From Crotophaga sulcirostris (lineage: Eukaryota > Chordata > Aves > Cuculiformes > Crotophagidae), in contig VYZB01000282.1 of assembly GCA_013397455.1 (NCBI GenBank), positions 260,466-324,465 of the forward strand: 64,000 nucleotides of DNA. Reading direction: 5' to 3'. Each line of letters begins with the position of its first letter. Within the stretch, counting starts at the first letter, position 1. Both the position numbers and the translations under genes were made by a program. Below are positions 14,301-26,340 of this stretch, piece after piece. Below the pieces are notes generated by a model. It saw nothing but the letters and a program-made list of their open reading frames with translations. It searched no databases and was not told where the DNA came from.

Positions 14301-16067
14301 AGGTCTCAAACAGATTTGGTAAGCTTACTCACCCCCTGTACTTTATTATGAAAGGACACATGACACATAAATGTTCATGCTTTTGGATTATCTAGGAAAT
14401 CAAACTTTACAGACCTCTGTCTTAGACTGAAATCTTATCATGGTGTTTGTCTTAAAAACAGTTCTTCACCAGCAGCAAATTTCATAAAAATATCCTGTAA
14501 TGGGCCAGGAATGTGCTGAAAACCATGATGTATAACAACATTGTTTTAGTGATGGTATTAATGTCTGTCCTCAAGTGAGTTTTGAATCCACCAAAAGTAC
14601 TTTTTTTCTTAAGTCAATGGATCCCTCTAAAACTTGCTCATTCTCTAGAGAAATGAAACCCTTGCATGCGCCAAAAGCAGCAGCAAATGGTAGGTGAAGG
14701 TGCTGAGTAGGACAAGAATAAGAAAAGTGACTGAAAATCAGAGCCTAGGGCACTGTTTTTGCAACCTTAAAGATGCAAAAAGGCTGCAAGAGAATCTGGA
14801 AAGTCAGTTAAGAGGAGCACCCTGAGAGAAAGCTAAATACATCTTCTTGGGCAGAGAGCTTGAGTGCAGTGTCATATGTGGGAGCTCTGGGCTGGGAAAA
14901 TGCCTTTTGGTTCTCATTATAAGTGTGGAAATACATGTTTTGTAAATAAACAGGATAAACCAAAAATAATATACCTGACTCAGAGCATCCTTTTCTAATT
15001 GTTTATTTTAATCATTTATTTAGATGGTAATTTTCTGCATTATTCAGTAATCTCTATCACCTGTGTTTACTTTATAGTTAGCGAGCCAGGGAAGCAAAGC
15101 AAAATGCGTGATCTTAAGGCGCTCTCAGTCGTGAGTGATCCAAAAGGGAAGTTCTGCTACTTTCTGGAGGGAGCAAGCACACACTCGATGCTCAACTCAT
15201 CTTTTTGAAAAGCCAAATTAAATTGCTTGCAAAGAAAATGAAATGTGGCATTAAGATCCAGGCTTGTGCAAGCTCTTCCCAAAATGTTCATGTTTCAGCT
15301 CACAATAAAATATGCAGGAGTTGGTATTGCTGCTACAAAAGCTGGGGAGCAGCTAGGTCAAGACTGTGATAGGCAGCTGATGTCAGCTTACCACTGAAAT
15401 TGTGTGTGATGTTCTGTACTGTCTTCTCACTCCTCGTGGGAGGGCATGAGAACATATGGCTTCTCTGGAGCAGCCTATGTGGTGAATTAACAGTGTATAA
15501 TCTTGGAGAGGTATATGCTGCCTTGGTCTAACTTGGCTAGGAATATTGAGACTCACTGACCTCCCTCAGCCAGGAAAGCTCATGCTCCTTGGGGACATCG
15601 ACAGTCATTTTTTATTTTTTTTTCTTTTAAATTTTCTGTGTTTTTAACTATTTTTTCTTGAAGAAGGCAGAGGTGTGTTACAACGCAGCAGACTCACAGA
15701 CACTGGAGCAGGGATGCCTGCTCTCAAGTAGCTGAACCAGGCTGAAATTCTTTGCAGTTGCTGCAGCGCTGTATGCCAATAATATCTCACGTGTGTCATC
15801 AGTCATCTTCAAACGGGATGTCTTGACAGAGCACTTGTTTCAAGGATGATCTCCCCAGGATATAGAAGATGGTGAAGGAGTGCTTCAAGACATAAACCAT
15901 TTATTGCACATGTCCTTAGAAGGGTTGGAACATTTCACTGGGAAAATAGGTTCATGATTATTTTCAAAATATGCAGTGAGTTCTTTGGTATGAAAATATC
16001 CAAATGCTCCAGTCAGAGTAAGATTTTATATTTGTGAGTACTCTGTGCTGGGCTGTGACCAAGACCC

Positions 16068-16091
16068 ATGCTGCGTTATATGCTGCGTTAT
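16068..16091. repeat. 12-bp tandem duplication
   Basis: The unit ATGCTGCGTTAT appears twice, back to back and without mismatch. It is a small replication-slippage duplication in unique sequence. Confidence 0.9.
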
Positions 16092-19000
16092 ATCTTTTCT
16101 GCCCACTCGTTGAGCACAGAATGATCTCCTTCCTTTAAGATGGGGAACCAGAAGTCAAAGCAACCGGGCTGAAAAACAACGACAGCTTTTCTAACTAGTG
16201 TTTTATCACATTCAAACTGGATCATACATCTTCAACTATTTATAAAGCTTTGAGCACACCATTGCCGTGAGTCTTGGCGTGTCACTATTAAGTTATTTAC
16301 TATATCACCATCCTCTTATGATGGACTAACTGTTCCAGACCCACCAAAATTAGGGTGATCTTCTTCTCTGAAATAGTTAAGATACCTGAAAGAGGAAGCT
16401 TTTGAATATGCCTCTCTCAAATGGAGCAATGAACATGGCTGAGTACACGCTACCCAAAGATGCAGTGCCTCTCAAAACACAACTAGGCATGACTTAATCA
16501 TCTTGCTCTGTGTCTGCTTGATCCTTGGCATAGAGAAATACTCATGTCACAGACTTGTGGAAGTCCAACAGTTTAACACAAAATGGAAATACATCCTCGA
16601 GGCTTTATCCCACTAGCTGATGATGCTCCAGTGACAGGTTTATCACCTGAATCCGTTACTCCTCTGTGAAACTTGTCCTGGCATCTTTTATTAGGGGCTG
16701 TAGGTTAAGGCACAGTGAATACAAAGTTCTCAGCACCTTTCTTCAGCCTCATTAAATAAGAATTCCTTCCATTTTCTTAGTCTGGGGAATACGTTGACTA
16801 AGTTAATTTGATCTCATCCAAGATTTGAAACTGATTTATTTCTTCACATGCTTTGCAGATTAACATCAGTCTTCAGAGTAATTTCCTACTCAAGTGTCTT
16901 TATGGTATGCACAGGACCCAGCTCTTTCTGCATTTTAATAGTCTGCAAGGACTTTTTCAAGGAAGAAAGAAAAAGGAGGAGGCAGGATAGACCTGTGCAT
17001 AGTCCTTAAACCAGATGTGGCGTTGATCCCTGTGTCAAATCCAAGGTGGTAGATGTTTCTCAGAGCACAACACGTACTGTCCACATGCTTTGGCTCTGAG
17101 TTTGTGTTAACAAGCAGTTCAGCTACAGGAGACTTGCTCCTGAGGAGCACACATGCAGGTGCTGACCCTTCTTATGACAGCTATGATATATGGCACTATT
17201 AGCAGCACGTTCATCACATAGATGCCTAGGGACAGGCAGAGACACTTGAGCTTCAGGCCACACAGGTTTCTTCAGAGATCTTGTAGATTTCTCACTGTTT
17301 TGGCTTTCAGGGCTTCCTCTGTAATGCTGTAACTACTGGCATGTGTTGCGTTACTCTTCTATGGGTAATGTGCTGTACTGAGTATATGTGTCCACTTGGC
17401 AATGTAGAGAGAAGTGAAGCAGCTTCTGAAAAGGTAGGAAAAAAACCTTTCTACCATCCAAAGTTATCTCAGCTCGTACTCCAGTGCTCATTGCTGTCAC
17501 TCACTTATTAGGTACACTTCTAAGGACAACGCGCTGCAGGGGCTTTAACTGGTTGAGGTTGGACCAACCGTGTAAACCTACAGGGAGGAAAAGACTGAGT
17601 GTGAGTTTCTGACATGCAAACTGAAATGTATGTCTGCTGAGAAGGCTGTCCTTGTCTACTTACTTGTGTAACTTACTTCTGAATCTTTAATTTCCTGTGT
17701 GTAGCAGCATCTCATGGTTATAGATGTGATAGACAACATGCAAATGCAGATCACAGAGCAATAAACTATTAAAAGAACTTAAAATTTAAGCACTTTATTT
17801 CAAAAATCCAAGAAGTAGGAAGAGGTAGATCTACATAGTTTTTCCTAACATACAGAGCCATGTGGATATTACGAAACTATAAATGAAACACGGGAATTAA
17901 TTTTCTTGTCACACAAAAATATGCAGGGTATTTTCAATCAAGAACAGAAGCTGAAATTTATTAAATTTGTGTTTTACCTGTAGAGACACAGAACTGGGCT
18001 GACCAAAGGCAATAACTACCACAAATCCTTCAATTTCTCAACAAAACATGAGTTTTTCTATTCTTTAAGATGCAAATACTAATAAATAATGAATAGTTTT
18101 GGTAATAATGATCTAATTTACCCATTTAAGGAAACCCATTATAAATGTAAACAATACTGCAATTCAACATTTATGAAGTGCTTGTTTTCTCTTCCTATGG
18201 AATTTATTTAATAGACATCACTGGAGCCATTCATTATTTATCATCTTTTAAAGTTTAATGAATATGGATATGAAAATTGTTAAAAATTGAAATACAGAAA
18301 ATGTCTCATTATCACATTGATGAATCTGGCCTGTGAGTTCAAATCCACAAGCGAACATGAGTTGGCTGGGCTGTACCACAGATCATTTGTCTACTAAATA
18401 GTCTGAAGAATTAATTCTTCACAGCCAGCAAAGAGATGTCTTGAAAAAATAATATATTCCAAAGTCAAGACTGTGAAATGTACTAATTGTGAGAAGAAAA
18501 TTAGTTTAAAAAAAAAATGAACCAACTTGAGCTTTTGCCTAAAATCCCATGCAAAATGGATTAAAATTGAACCAAATAAAGTGAGGCATGTTATATGTAT
18601 ATTTCTGTGTACTTCTGTACTTCTGTTCCCTATTGGACAGGATGAGTCAACAGAAAATTAAGTTTGAATGAGCCAAACAACTTCTCTTATTTCTCATGTG
18701 GTAAGAGCTGGGAATTTTCAAACAGAAAAAACTTTACGCTCTCCTCTCCTGAGATTTCAAGAGAAAAAAAGTCAGATAATCATTGGAATTTTGCTTTTCA
18801 ACCCAAATTTTGACAGAGTATTGCGAGTACACTTGTTATAGATGAAGTACATTTGGGTGGTTAATGCAGTTTTTTAACAGAAATTTGATCTGTATAATTC
18901 TAATAACTCTTTTCAAAATATGTTAGGAGGGAGACTAATTAAGAAATCAGACTGAGTTTTTATTTCTACCTTAATTGGAGCTGGTGACAGGGTTTTATTT

Positions 19001-19462
19001 TCCTGCAAAAGACTTGCTGTTTCCAGTCTGTGGAGATCTGCATTATTAGGAGAAGGTGGATTTTTTAAATACACATATTCTCTGCTAGTAGTCTTGCAAC
19101 TTTGGATGGTGTCAGAATACAGGAGGAAAATGAAGCATAGGAACCTACAAGAGGCTCCAATCACTGTACCTAAGAACAAAGAAACAGACAATTGTGGAAG
19201 AATAAAAATTACTCTAACAAGAAAGTGTTGAAAAATAAAAGGCACCATACAGCTTACAGTTCTTGCCAGAATACCACTTATCAGGAGACAAATAAAGAGG
19301 TATCATTTTTGGGAGTTTGCCAACGGGACCTGATGATATGCCAAAACAGGTGTCTTAACATTAGGACAAAAGATAAAAGCTGAGACACTTCAATAGTTTT
19401 CATCACTGGAAGCTGAGGAGCAAGGCTCTCCTAAGAGAGGGAGTTATCCTTCTTTCCCTTGG

Positions 19463-19494
19463 CAGAAGGATACAGAAAGAACAGAAGGATACAG
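19463..19494. repeat. Short direct repeat, 13-bp unit
   Basis: CAGAAGGATACAG occurs at 19463-19475 and again at 19482-19494, with a 6-bp spacer that is itself A/G-rich. It is a small local duplication. Confidence 0.8.
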
Positions 19495-19580
19495 CACATA
19501 TATTTTAATCAATGTGAAAACAGATCAGAACAACCTTAAGCCCTGCACTTTGGAACGGTTTTCACTGGGATGCTAAAAAA

Positions 19581-19668
19581 NNNNNNNNNNNNNNNNNNNN
19601 NNNNNNNNNNNNNNNNNNNNNNNNNNNNNNNNNNNNNNNNNNNNNNNNNNNNNNNNNNNNNNNNNNNN
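19581..19668. other. Assembly gap (88 N)
   Basis: A run of N lies between an A run on the left (six A) and a (CTTTT)n array on the right. The true length and sequence are unknown. The gap most likely reflects failure to assemble the simple repeat. Reading frames reported across it are artefacts. Confidence 0.98.
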
Positions 19669-19718
19669 CTTTTCTTTTCTTTTCTTTTCTTTTCTTTTCT
19701 TTTCTTTTCTTTTCTTTT

Positions 19719-19752
<34 letters not shown>

Positions 19753-19754
19753 CA
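19669..19754. repeat. (CTTTT)n pentanucleotide microsatellite
   Basis: About 14 clean CTTTT units (read as AAAAG on the minus strand), then a short degenerate CTCTT end. The array borders the assembly gap, so its real length is probably greater. Lys/Arg/Glu-repeat frames seen here are translations of the microsatellite, not protein. Confidence 0.95.
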
Positions 19755-21067
19755 GTTCCCAAGTTTGCAACACAGAGGATGACTTTAGGTCTATGGCTCA
19801 AGAGCTCTGGCGGTGCATTGGTTGCCAGGTGGTTGCCTTCTGCAGCTTGGTCTGTTTTCCCAGCCCAAATCAGCACACCATAGCTCCCTTCCGCTCTGTT
19901 TATCCAAGTTTCCTACTGAAACCTGAATGCGTGTGTACACGGGGGAAGTGAGGAGGAGTGTGCAAGCCTGAATCATGTCAACATGTGAGCTGACACATGT
20001 CCATGTGCTACCAGATCTACCTCCCCTCATGTGGACTTATGTCATGTCTCAGGTCTCAGAGTCACGATATTTTCCTACTTTGCCAGTGTGCTAGGATACA
20101 TTCACGAGCACTTGTAAGCCTCACATATGTTACAGTAATAGGTCTTAAAAACAGAAAGAAATAAAATTTATAAGCTACTCACCAAAGAAAGTGTCAAATA
20201 TTTTTGACTTCTCTAAATTGGTGTACTCTTCCTGGTACCAGAATAATTTCTAGCAGTGCAGACTGAAAAATCTTCGCTGCTAGTGATTTTTACTGATTTG
20301 TTTGACTGAATTATAGGCTATATTACCTGTGAATAATTGGATACCCACGTCAGAACCAGTCTACTGAAGTCAAGTAATTCACATGATGAGATAAGTAGAC
20401 CAGGACAAATTCAAGTTAGGTGTTTCCTCACAGATCCCTCTGTGCTCCTTCCACTCCCACATTAGAAGGAAAATCTCTCTATTTGCTTGGAAACAGCAGA
20501 ATACGGATTTTTTAGTGTGTAAGATTACAGATTTTGATTAATTCACCAAACTGTGCTTTGCTTTTTCTAACAAGGCAGGTGAATGTCTACTATAATCATC
20601 ATTACAGTGTTAGAAGAATGGTGGCATATATCTTTGGTCTCTACCCAAGTGCAGCATGTTTTGGTATCAAGACTCCTTAATTAAAAGGATATTTGATGAC
20701 AAGCAAACTAACAGCACTTCACATTAAGCTGAATTATAATACCCAAACACTTTATTGTATTTCTGCCAGTTCCAGTAACTCTATAATTGCATCCGCATTC
20801 TGACACGCTTCTGGTGATATCACAAATCATCTCAGTCTGAAACATACCCCTCATTTTGCTAAGCTGGAAAGAAAAGGATAGCGTGTGGAGGAAGTATTAC
20901 CTGTAAACGTTGGCTAAATATCGCCAGATAGAGCATCACTACACAATAAAACACGTGCAAAATGCCACGTGAGCAACCAGACTGCAAGATGAGGTCTGAA
21001 TGCATGAAGATGTTGATGGTTCTTAACTAGCTTCATCCCCCCATATCACAATTTACAACCTCCTCAC
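19755..21067. other. Non-coding sequence, no gene seen
   Basis: Unique-looking sequence between the microsatellite and a CR1 insertion. No frame above about 80 codons that is free of the gap, and no repeat signature that I recognise. Confidence 0.55.
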
Positions 21068-21722
21068 CATCCTACAGCAGTGAGTCCAGGTGGTCAAGAA
21101 GGCCAGCACCATTCTAGCTTCTATCAGCCATGGTGTGGCCAGTAGAAATAGAGAAGGGATCGTCCCTCTGTTATTGGTGCTGGTGAGGCCACACCTTGAA
21201 TCCTGTGTCCAGTTTTGGGTCCCTCACTACAAAAAAAACAACACTGAGGGGCTGGAGCGCATCCAGAGAAGGACAATGAAGCTGAGGAAGGGTCTGGAGC
21301 ACAGGCGTTATGAGAAGAAACTGGGGGACCCGGTCCTGTTTAGTCTGGAGAAGAGGAGGTTGAAGGGAGAACTTATTGTTCTCTGCACCTGTCTAAAAGG
21401 AGGTTGTAGAGAGGGTCTTGGTCTCTTCTCCCAAGTAACAAGAGATAAGATGAGAGGAAATGGTCTCAAGTTGTGCCAGGGTAGGTTTAGATTGGATATT
21501 AGGAAAAATTTATGCACTGAAAGAGTGATGAAGCCCTGGCAGAGGCTGCCCACCACAGTGGTGGTGTCACCCTTTCTGCAGGTGTTAAAAAAGATGTGTA
21601 GAAGTGGCACCTGGGGACATAGTTTAGCAGGCACGGTGGGACTGGGCTGACAGTTGGACTGGTTGAGCTTAGATCTCTTTTCCAGCCTTAATAATTCTGT
21701 GTTTCTATGATTCTATGATTTT
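21068..21722 (+). mobile_element. CR1 retrotransposon, about 655-bp 3' portion with open ORF2 tail
   Basis: The longest CR1 copy in the window. One frame (21090-21650, 186 codons) covers the ORF2 C-terminal region downstream of the reverse transcriptase. Visible blocks include the alanine/serine-rich start, VRPHLESCVQFWVPHYKK, GLERIQRRTMKL, FSLEKRRLKGELIVLCTCLKG and [18 protein letters not shown] 3' UTR follows with a GGACTGGTTGAGCTTAGAT block and terminal TTCTATGATTCTATGATT octamers. The endonuclease and catalytic reverse transcriptase are absent, so the copy is not autonomous. Substitutions at usually conserved positions (for example LCTERVM for the common FFTERVV) show moderate decay despite the absence of stops. 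Confidence 0.96.
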
Positions 21723-21764
21723 CTGCTTTTTTTCACTTTATTTTTCACTCTTCTCCTGGAATGG

Positions 21765-21804
21765 CTTTGGGTTTTTTTGTTTTTTGTTTTTTTTTTTTTT
21801 TTTT
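21765..21804. repeat. T-rich tract interrupted by G
   Basis: TTGGG followed by T runs with single G spacers, ending in about 19 T. It lies 40 bp beyond the CR1 tail. Confidence 0.85.
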
Positions 21805-22689
21805 AATGGCATTGGTTGGATAGCTAATAGGGACATTAACAGCTCAAGAAGAAAATGGGTGAGAAAGATTGGGTAGGACGTTGGGCAGAAGAAGAAACAC
21901 TGACAGCAAGACCACAGAAAATTACTGGAAAGTAGTGTCTGTGTTTGACCTGCAGATCAGGAACACAGAGCACTTTTCCTGAGAGAAAGGAATGATAGCT
22001 ACTTACCAAAACTCTGTCAGTTGTAAGTCTCTAATGTTGGATATAAAAGCCCAGCTGCAGAGAAAGACCACTTATCTTTTACTTGCGACAGTCCGAAAAA
22101 GAAATGGTAGCTAGCAAGAACACCTCTTCAGTTTTTACTGCTCGCTGGATCAGCCTCATAAATGCCTAAACTCATATATAAAAATGTTAATGTTTTCCAA
22201 TTGCTATTCTGAATTTATATTTATTGCAATACAACGTATCCATTAGCACATCTATCACTGGTAAATTTGTTACTGCTTCAAATATACAGTACATAACGTT
22301 GCAGCAATTTCATTTTACAAGCTAATAATGTACTGTAATGTAGCTTACAATATCATGTAGATGTATTTGATTAGGGAGGTTCAACAGTCAGTCAGGTTGA
22401 ATAGTGGATTATATGAGAATCAAGTTTTTAACTTATTTACTGTACAAATGAACAGCTTTGGTGCACATTAAACGTGTTAGTTTAACAGGTGTGTCGTTTT
22501 ATTTCCTGAAATATTTATTGAAGAGGAACAAATGGTATTTTGACTCAAACTGAAGCACAGTAGACTTAAAGTGTTTTTTGACACTTGGCATGTTTATTCT
22601 CTAAAAAAGAGTCATAATTATATTTAATTGTTTTCTAAATTCATTTTACTGCTGTGTTCCACTGACTGTGGTAACTTCCCAAGAGCAAG
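21805..22689. other. Non-coding sequence, no gene seen
   Basis: AT-rich DNA between two CR1 insertions. I see no coding frame of note and no recognisable repeat. Confidence 0.55.
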
Positions 22690-22926
22690 AGATGTAGATT
22701 TAGAGGGGAGGTTGAGATGAGATCTTTGGAGGAAATGTTTTCCTGTGAGGGTGGTTAGGCCCTGGTACACGTTGCCCAGAGACGTTGTGAATGCCATGGT
22801 GTCCAAGTCCAGATTTGATGCTGCTTTGCACAACCCGATCCAGTGGGAGGTGTCCCTGCCCACGGCAGGGGGATTGGAACTGGATGGGCTTTGAGGTCCC
22901 TTCCAATCCAAATCCATGATTCTATG
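22690..22926 (+). mobile_element. CR1 retrotransposon 3' end (diverged subfamily)
   Basis: Forward CR1 3' end. The blocks are CCTGTGAGGGTGGTTAGGCC, TTGCCCAGAGACGTTGTG, then GGAACTGGATGGGCTTTGAG, GTCCCTTCCAATCCAAATCC and a terminal ATGATTCTATG. The wording around GAGGTGTCCCTGCCCACGGC differs from the copies at 3199 and 21068, so it belongs to another CR1 subfamily. The ORF2 frame is disrupted, which suggests an older insertion. The 5' boundary is approximate. Confidence 0.9.
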
Positions 22927-23302
22927 TGACTACAGTATGGTTTCCTGAGGTGTTATAGAAATACGTGGATAGGCTTTTATTTCAAACAAAGCAAAACTTC
23001 AAAGATACAATTTTTTGGACATGTTTTGTGCTTTGTCGTACGTATTTTTGCCAAAAGTTATACGTGTATGCTATACAGAGAGGCAATGATCACTCTGCCA
23101 TTTGCAAGGCACAGGGTGTGGGACAGATGTCCTCATGCTACTGCTCTTTCTTCAGATCCCCCAGATGGGACACCTCTAGTGGGCTGAAAGGTGCTCCTTT
23201 CAGGTAGGATAGGAATAATACAGATTAATATTTGGTATTCTATTCCATGAACAAAAAAATAAACCAGCAGGGTTTTAAGAAAGATGCCTAGCATGCAGGA
23301 TT

Positions 23303-23540
23303 TCATAGAATCATAGAAAATAGAATCATTAAGGTTGAAAAAGACCTCTAACTTCATCCAGCCCAACCCGACCGTACTGACTAAACCATGTCCTGAAGTG
23401 TCACATCCACAAGGTTTATGAACCCCTCCAGGGATGGAGACTCCACCACTGCCCTGGGCAGCTTCTTCCAGTGTTTCACCAGTCTTTTGGTAAGTAATTT
23501 TTTCCTAATAGCCAATCTAAACCTCCCCTGGTGCACCATT
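23303..23540 (-). mobile_element. CR1 retrotransposon 3' end, reverse orientation
   Basis: Reverse copy that starts with the complement of the CR1 tail (CATAGAATCATAG). The complement of the 3' UTR follows (GACCTCTAACTTCATCCAGC), then the ORF2 C-terminal coding block. On the minus strand, RFRLAIRKKLLTKRLVKHW and LPRAVVESPSLEGFI are readable within the frame 23381-23773. The upstream part of that frame, beyond about 23540, does not look like CR1. It faces the forward copy at 22690-22926 tail-to-tail across about 376 bp. Confidence 0.93.
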
Positions 23541-24609
23541 TCAAAAGTGTGAAAGATCTTAAAAATTTGTTTTTGAAAGTGTGTCTTTTTGGAAGCACAT
23601 AGGTGCATTGAAAAGAATCTGTGAATCTTCCCAGGGACTTCTCTGCACCCTCTGGAGCCTGCAGCTGGTGCACCATATGGACCAGAGAATCCTGTAGGCT
23701 CATGGTTGTTGCTGCCCGGGTCAGAAAAGACGTCATTAGATATAGAGGCAATGTAGACCTGTGCAAGAACCAAAGGCTGGTGTGCTGTTGGTGAGAGGGT
23801 AATGATTGCTTTTGTTGCTAATCCATATTAATAGCTCAGTTATCTGGAACAGCTCTTCTGCAGGCAATCAGATAAAACATGGGAAACACATTCATAGGGA
23901 TATATTTGCAGAACTGCATATAGGCAGTGTTTTTAAAATTCTTGTCTAAAGACCTTGTCTTTGGAATGTGTATTTATGTTGAGTTTTACTGCTTAGGTAA
24001 CTATACTCAATTAAGAAGTCAGAAGTTATTAGGCTAAATTAATCATTGGTAAAATTCCATGCTCAACCTTATATTTGTACATCCACAAAAAAAAATGAAG
24101 AAGAATTTTAGTTCCCTAATCCCTGCTCCTTGCAGTACATTCCAGCTGAGAAATGGGACAAAACAGGAAATAGTTTACAATTTTTTTATGTGAAAGGGGA
24201 ATATAACTGTCACTTCTGTTTAGCTTATAGTTTCCCGAGTTTTGCCAGTCTTTTAGCCCATTCAGAAAGGATAGCTTTTAATTTAGCTGTCGTCATTCAT
24301 AAACTACCCACATGAGTATTGTGGCAGGGAAAAATTACGTGAATGACTTCTGGAAACACTGACTTCCTAAGGACTATTATGAGAAGTAGTATTACATTAT
24401 ATCTTCAGTCGACTTTGGTACAAGGGATCAGCAGAGGGCTAAGGGAAAGAGTCTGACACACACAGCAGAGTTGCTGGAAAGAGAAGCTAACGTATACAGC
24501 GTTAATGAAGAGAAATATTTTTCCTTTGTGATAAATTGAAGTGACAAGCAAGGATGGCCCTTAAAAATCCTCCATTTCCTCCCCTAGGGCAAAATCTCTT
24601 GATGGGCTA
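23541..24609. other. Non-coding sequence, no gene seen
   Basis: Unique-looking AT-rich sequence. The stretch just right of the CR1 copy is open on the minus strand into the CR1 ORF2 tail, but only the CR1 part is recognisable. Confidence 0.55.
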
Positions 24610-24673
24610 GGTCCAATTTCACTAAAGGCGATAGAGATTCTTAATTGGTTTCAATAGGCTTTGGATCATGGCC
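24610..24673. repeat. Decayed palindromic interspersed repeat (MITE-like)
   Basis: The core GGTTTCAATAGGCTTTGGAT and the following CATGGCC match the well-known sauropsid repeat built on CATTGACTTCAATGGGCTTT GGATCAGGCCC. The left half is a weaker, roughly complementary arm. Such short inverted-repeat elements carry no protein and look like MITEs. I recognise the pattern but cannot name the family, and the boundaries are approximate. Confidence 0.5.
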
Positions 24674-26202
24674 ACAGAAGTCATACAGATCAAAATATTT
24701 TCAGCTGTCTAAGCCGGATAGCAAGAAGTGACTGCGGTGATAATATTTGTAAGAACAATTTGCGTTTTAATTCTACTGTTTCACTGTAGGGAAAAAACAT
24801 GTTTGTTGTTTATTCCTCTGTCCAATAAACATCTACAACTTTTTAATGTCATGCAGAGGACACTAATGCAATATATTATGCATGCTCTCTGTGTTCTGTT
24901 ATGTCATTGGCTTTCACCTCGCCTTATTTGTCTATTGAGTCTGGAAGGTGGTTGAGGGGTGATGAGAAGGGAAATACCCTAAATCTGTCAGAATTACTTA
25001 GACATGTTGATATGTTTTGAAAAATTGAGTACTCATTGCTGTGTGCTGTTTTCCAAGGTAAATTTCTGAACTGGCACATCCTAGACTCTTTAAATGTGCA
25101 CAATTGCATTGATTTACCTCCGTTTTATTATTTTCCTATGGATGGTATCAATAATATGTTATCAACTGAGATTTATTAGAGAGAGACACAGTCCCAGGGT
25201 AAAATTTCTATTCTCATCTACTTTTTCCATTTCTAATTTTTGTTTGCATATTTATTTCATATTCCATCTATCCTCCTATGCTTTATTAACGTACTTTCAT
25301 TGTGAGATAAAATGAGCACAGTAGGAATACCCTACACAACCCTCTGCAACTAAAGAGTGTGCAGTCCCATCCACTGCCAGCACCCACATAGTAGCATGCA
25401 TGCTTTCCCGAATTAAGACAAGTCTTTAAATTAAAATACCTAGTCTTATTTGGGTCTTATTCATGCGATTTGCTGAATAATATTTTTTTGAGTTTCCTTA
25501 TCCTGTTTTACTCCCTTTTTTTCCCATGGAAAAATGAAAGGCAAAGACTTTACTTGAAAAAAAATTGTGACAGCTTTTATTAAGATGTTATAAAGGAAGG
25601 GAGCTGCTGACTGTTAGCCTGGATGATTAATATCCTGTACAATATAGTCTGAGATGGGGAAATAACATTTTCTGAAATCCTCAATTGCTTAAAAGTCTTG
25701 GACCTTTCCTATTAGATGTTTTTTATTACATTTCACAACACAGTATAACGTAACATAGATTCTGTCTTACCATTGTGCCTCATTGCATAGAATTTCTGTA
25801 CTTGTGTGTAAAGAAAGAAAAATATTTTCTTTATACAGCACTTTTAGAAATGTTTTAGTTTAAATCATATACTTATTGATTCATGAAAACCCTAAAACTG
25901 TTAATGAAATTCCTAAAGCTGTTCAGGTTTGCTAATCAAAGAAAAAGAATGCCACTACTGAAATAAACACCTTTTGAACATTTCCATTATAATTCCAGAA
26001 AATAAAATGAACAGTAAATTCAACACTGTTTTGGCTTCTTTGTAATGTGAAGGTGTCACCAAACATTGGATTTTCAAGTTGCTTGTTTGTAACAAGTCTT
26101 TCCAGACTCGAGCAGCAGTCACTCATGTACTGTAGACAGTCTCTCTCTCTTGCTTCCAAACTCTTGTAAATCAAAAAACCAAAATTCACTTACCTATGCC
26201 AG
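24674..26202. other. Non-coding sequence, no gene seen
   Basis: AT-rich sequence with short frames on both strands. No transposon or exon was recognised. Confidence 0.55.
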
Positions 26203-26225
26203 TAAAACAAAACAAAACAAAACAA
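26203..26225. repeat. (AAAAC)n microsatellite
   Basis: About four to five units of AAAAC in tandem. It is a short simple repeat. Confidence 0.9.
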
Positions 26226-26340
26226 GAATTCTCCAAAGGCTCCATGTCCTCTGGTCTGAAATAAGAAGGAGATAAAAAAAATTAATCTAATTAGAACTCA
26301 AAATAAAATCTGAAAAATATCCTCTAAGAAGCAGTCCAAA

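Larger units (their letters stand above)
6329..19580. other. Long non-coding stretch, no gene or clear transposon
   Basis: About 13 kb with no CR1 tail, no LTR and no convincing exon. Frames are short on both strands (for example 108 codons at 10540-10866 and 111 codons at 18913-19248, minus) and have no recognisable domains. Simple T or A runs occur at about 11619-11632 and 15607-15660. A slightly GC-richer patch lies at about 9160-9500 but has too few CpG to be called an island. Very old, unrecognisable repeats may be present. Confidence 0.5.

Noticed and set aside
19562..19876. Lys/Arg/Glu repeat protein frames
   Set aside because: They translate the (CTTTT)n microsatellite and run through the N gap.
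23541..23790. Extension of the reverse CR1 copy to about 23790
   Set aside because: The minus-strand frame stays open, but sequence beyond 23540 does not match the CR1 text expected upstream of the RFRLDIRK block.
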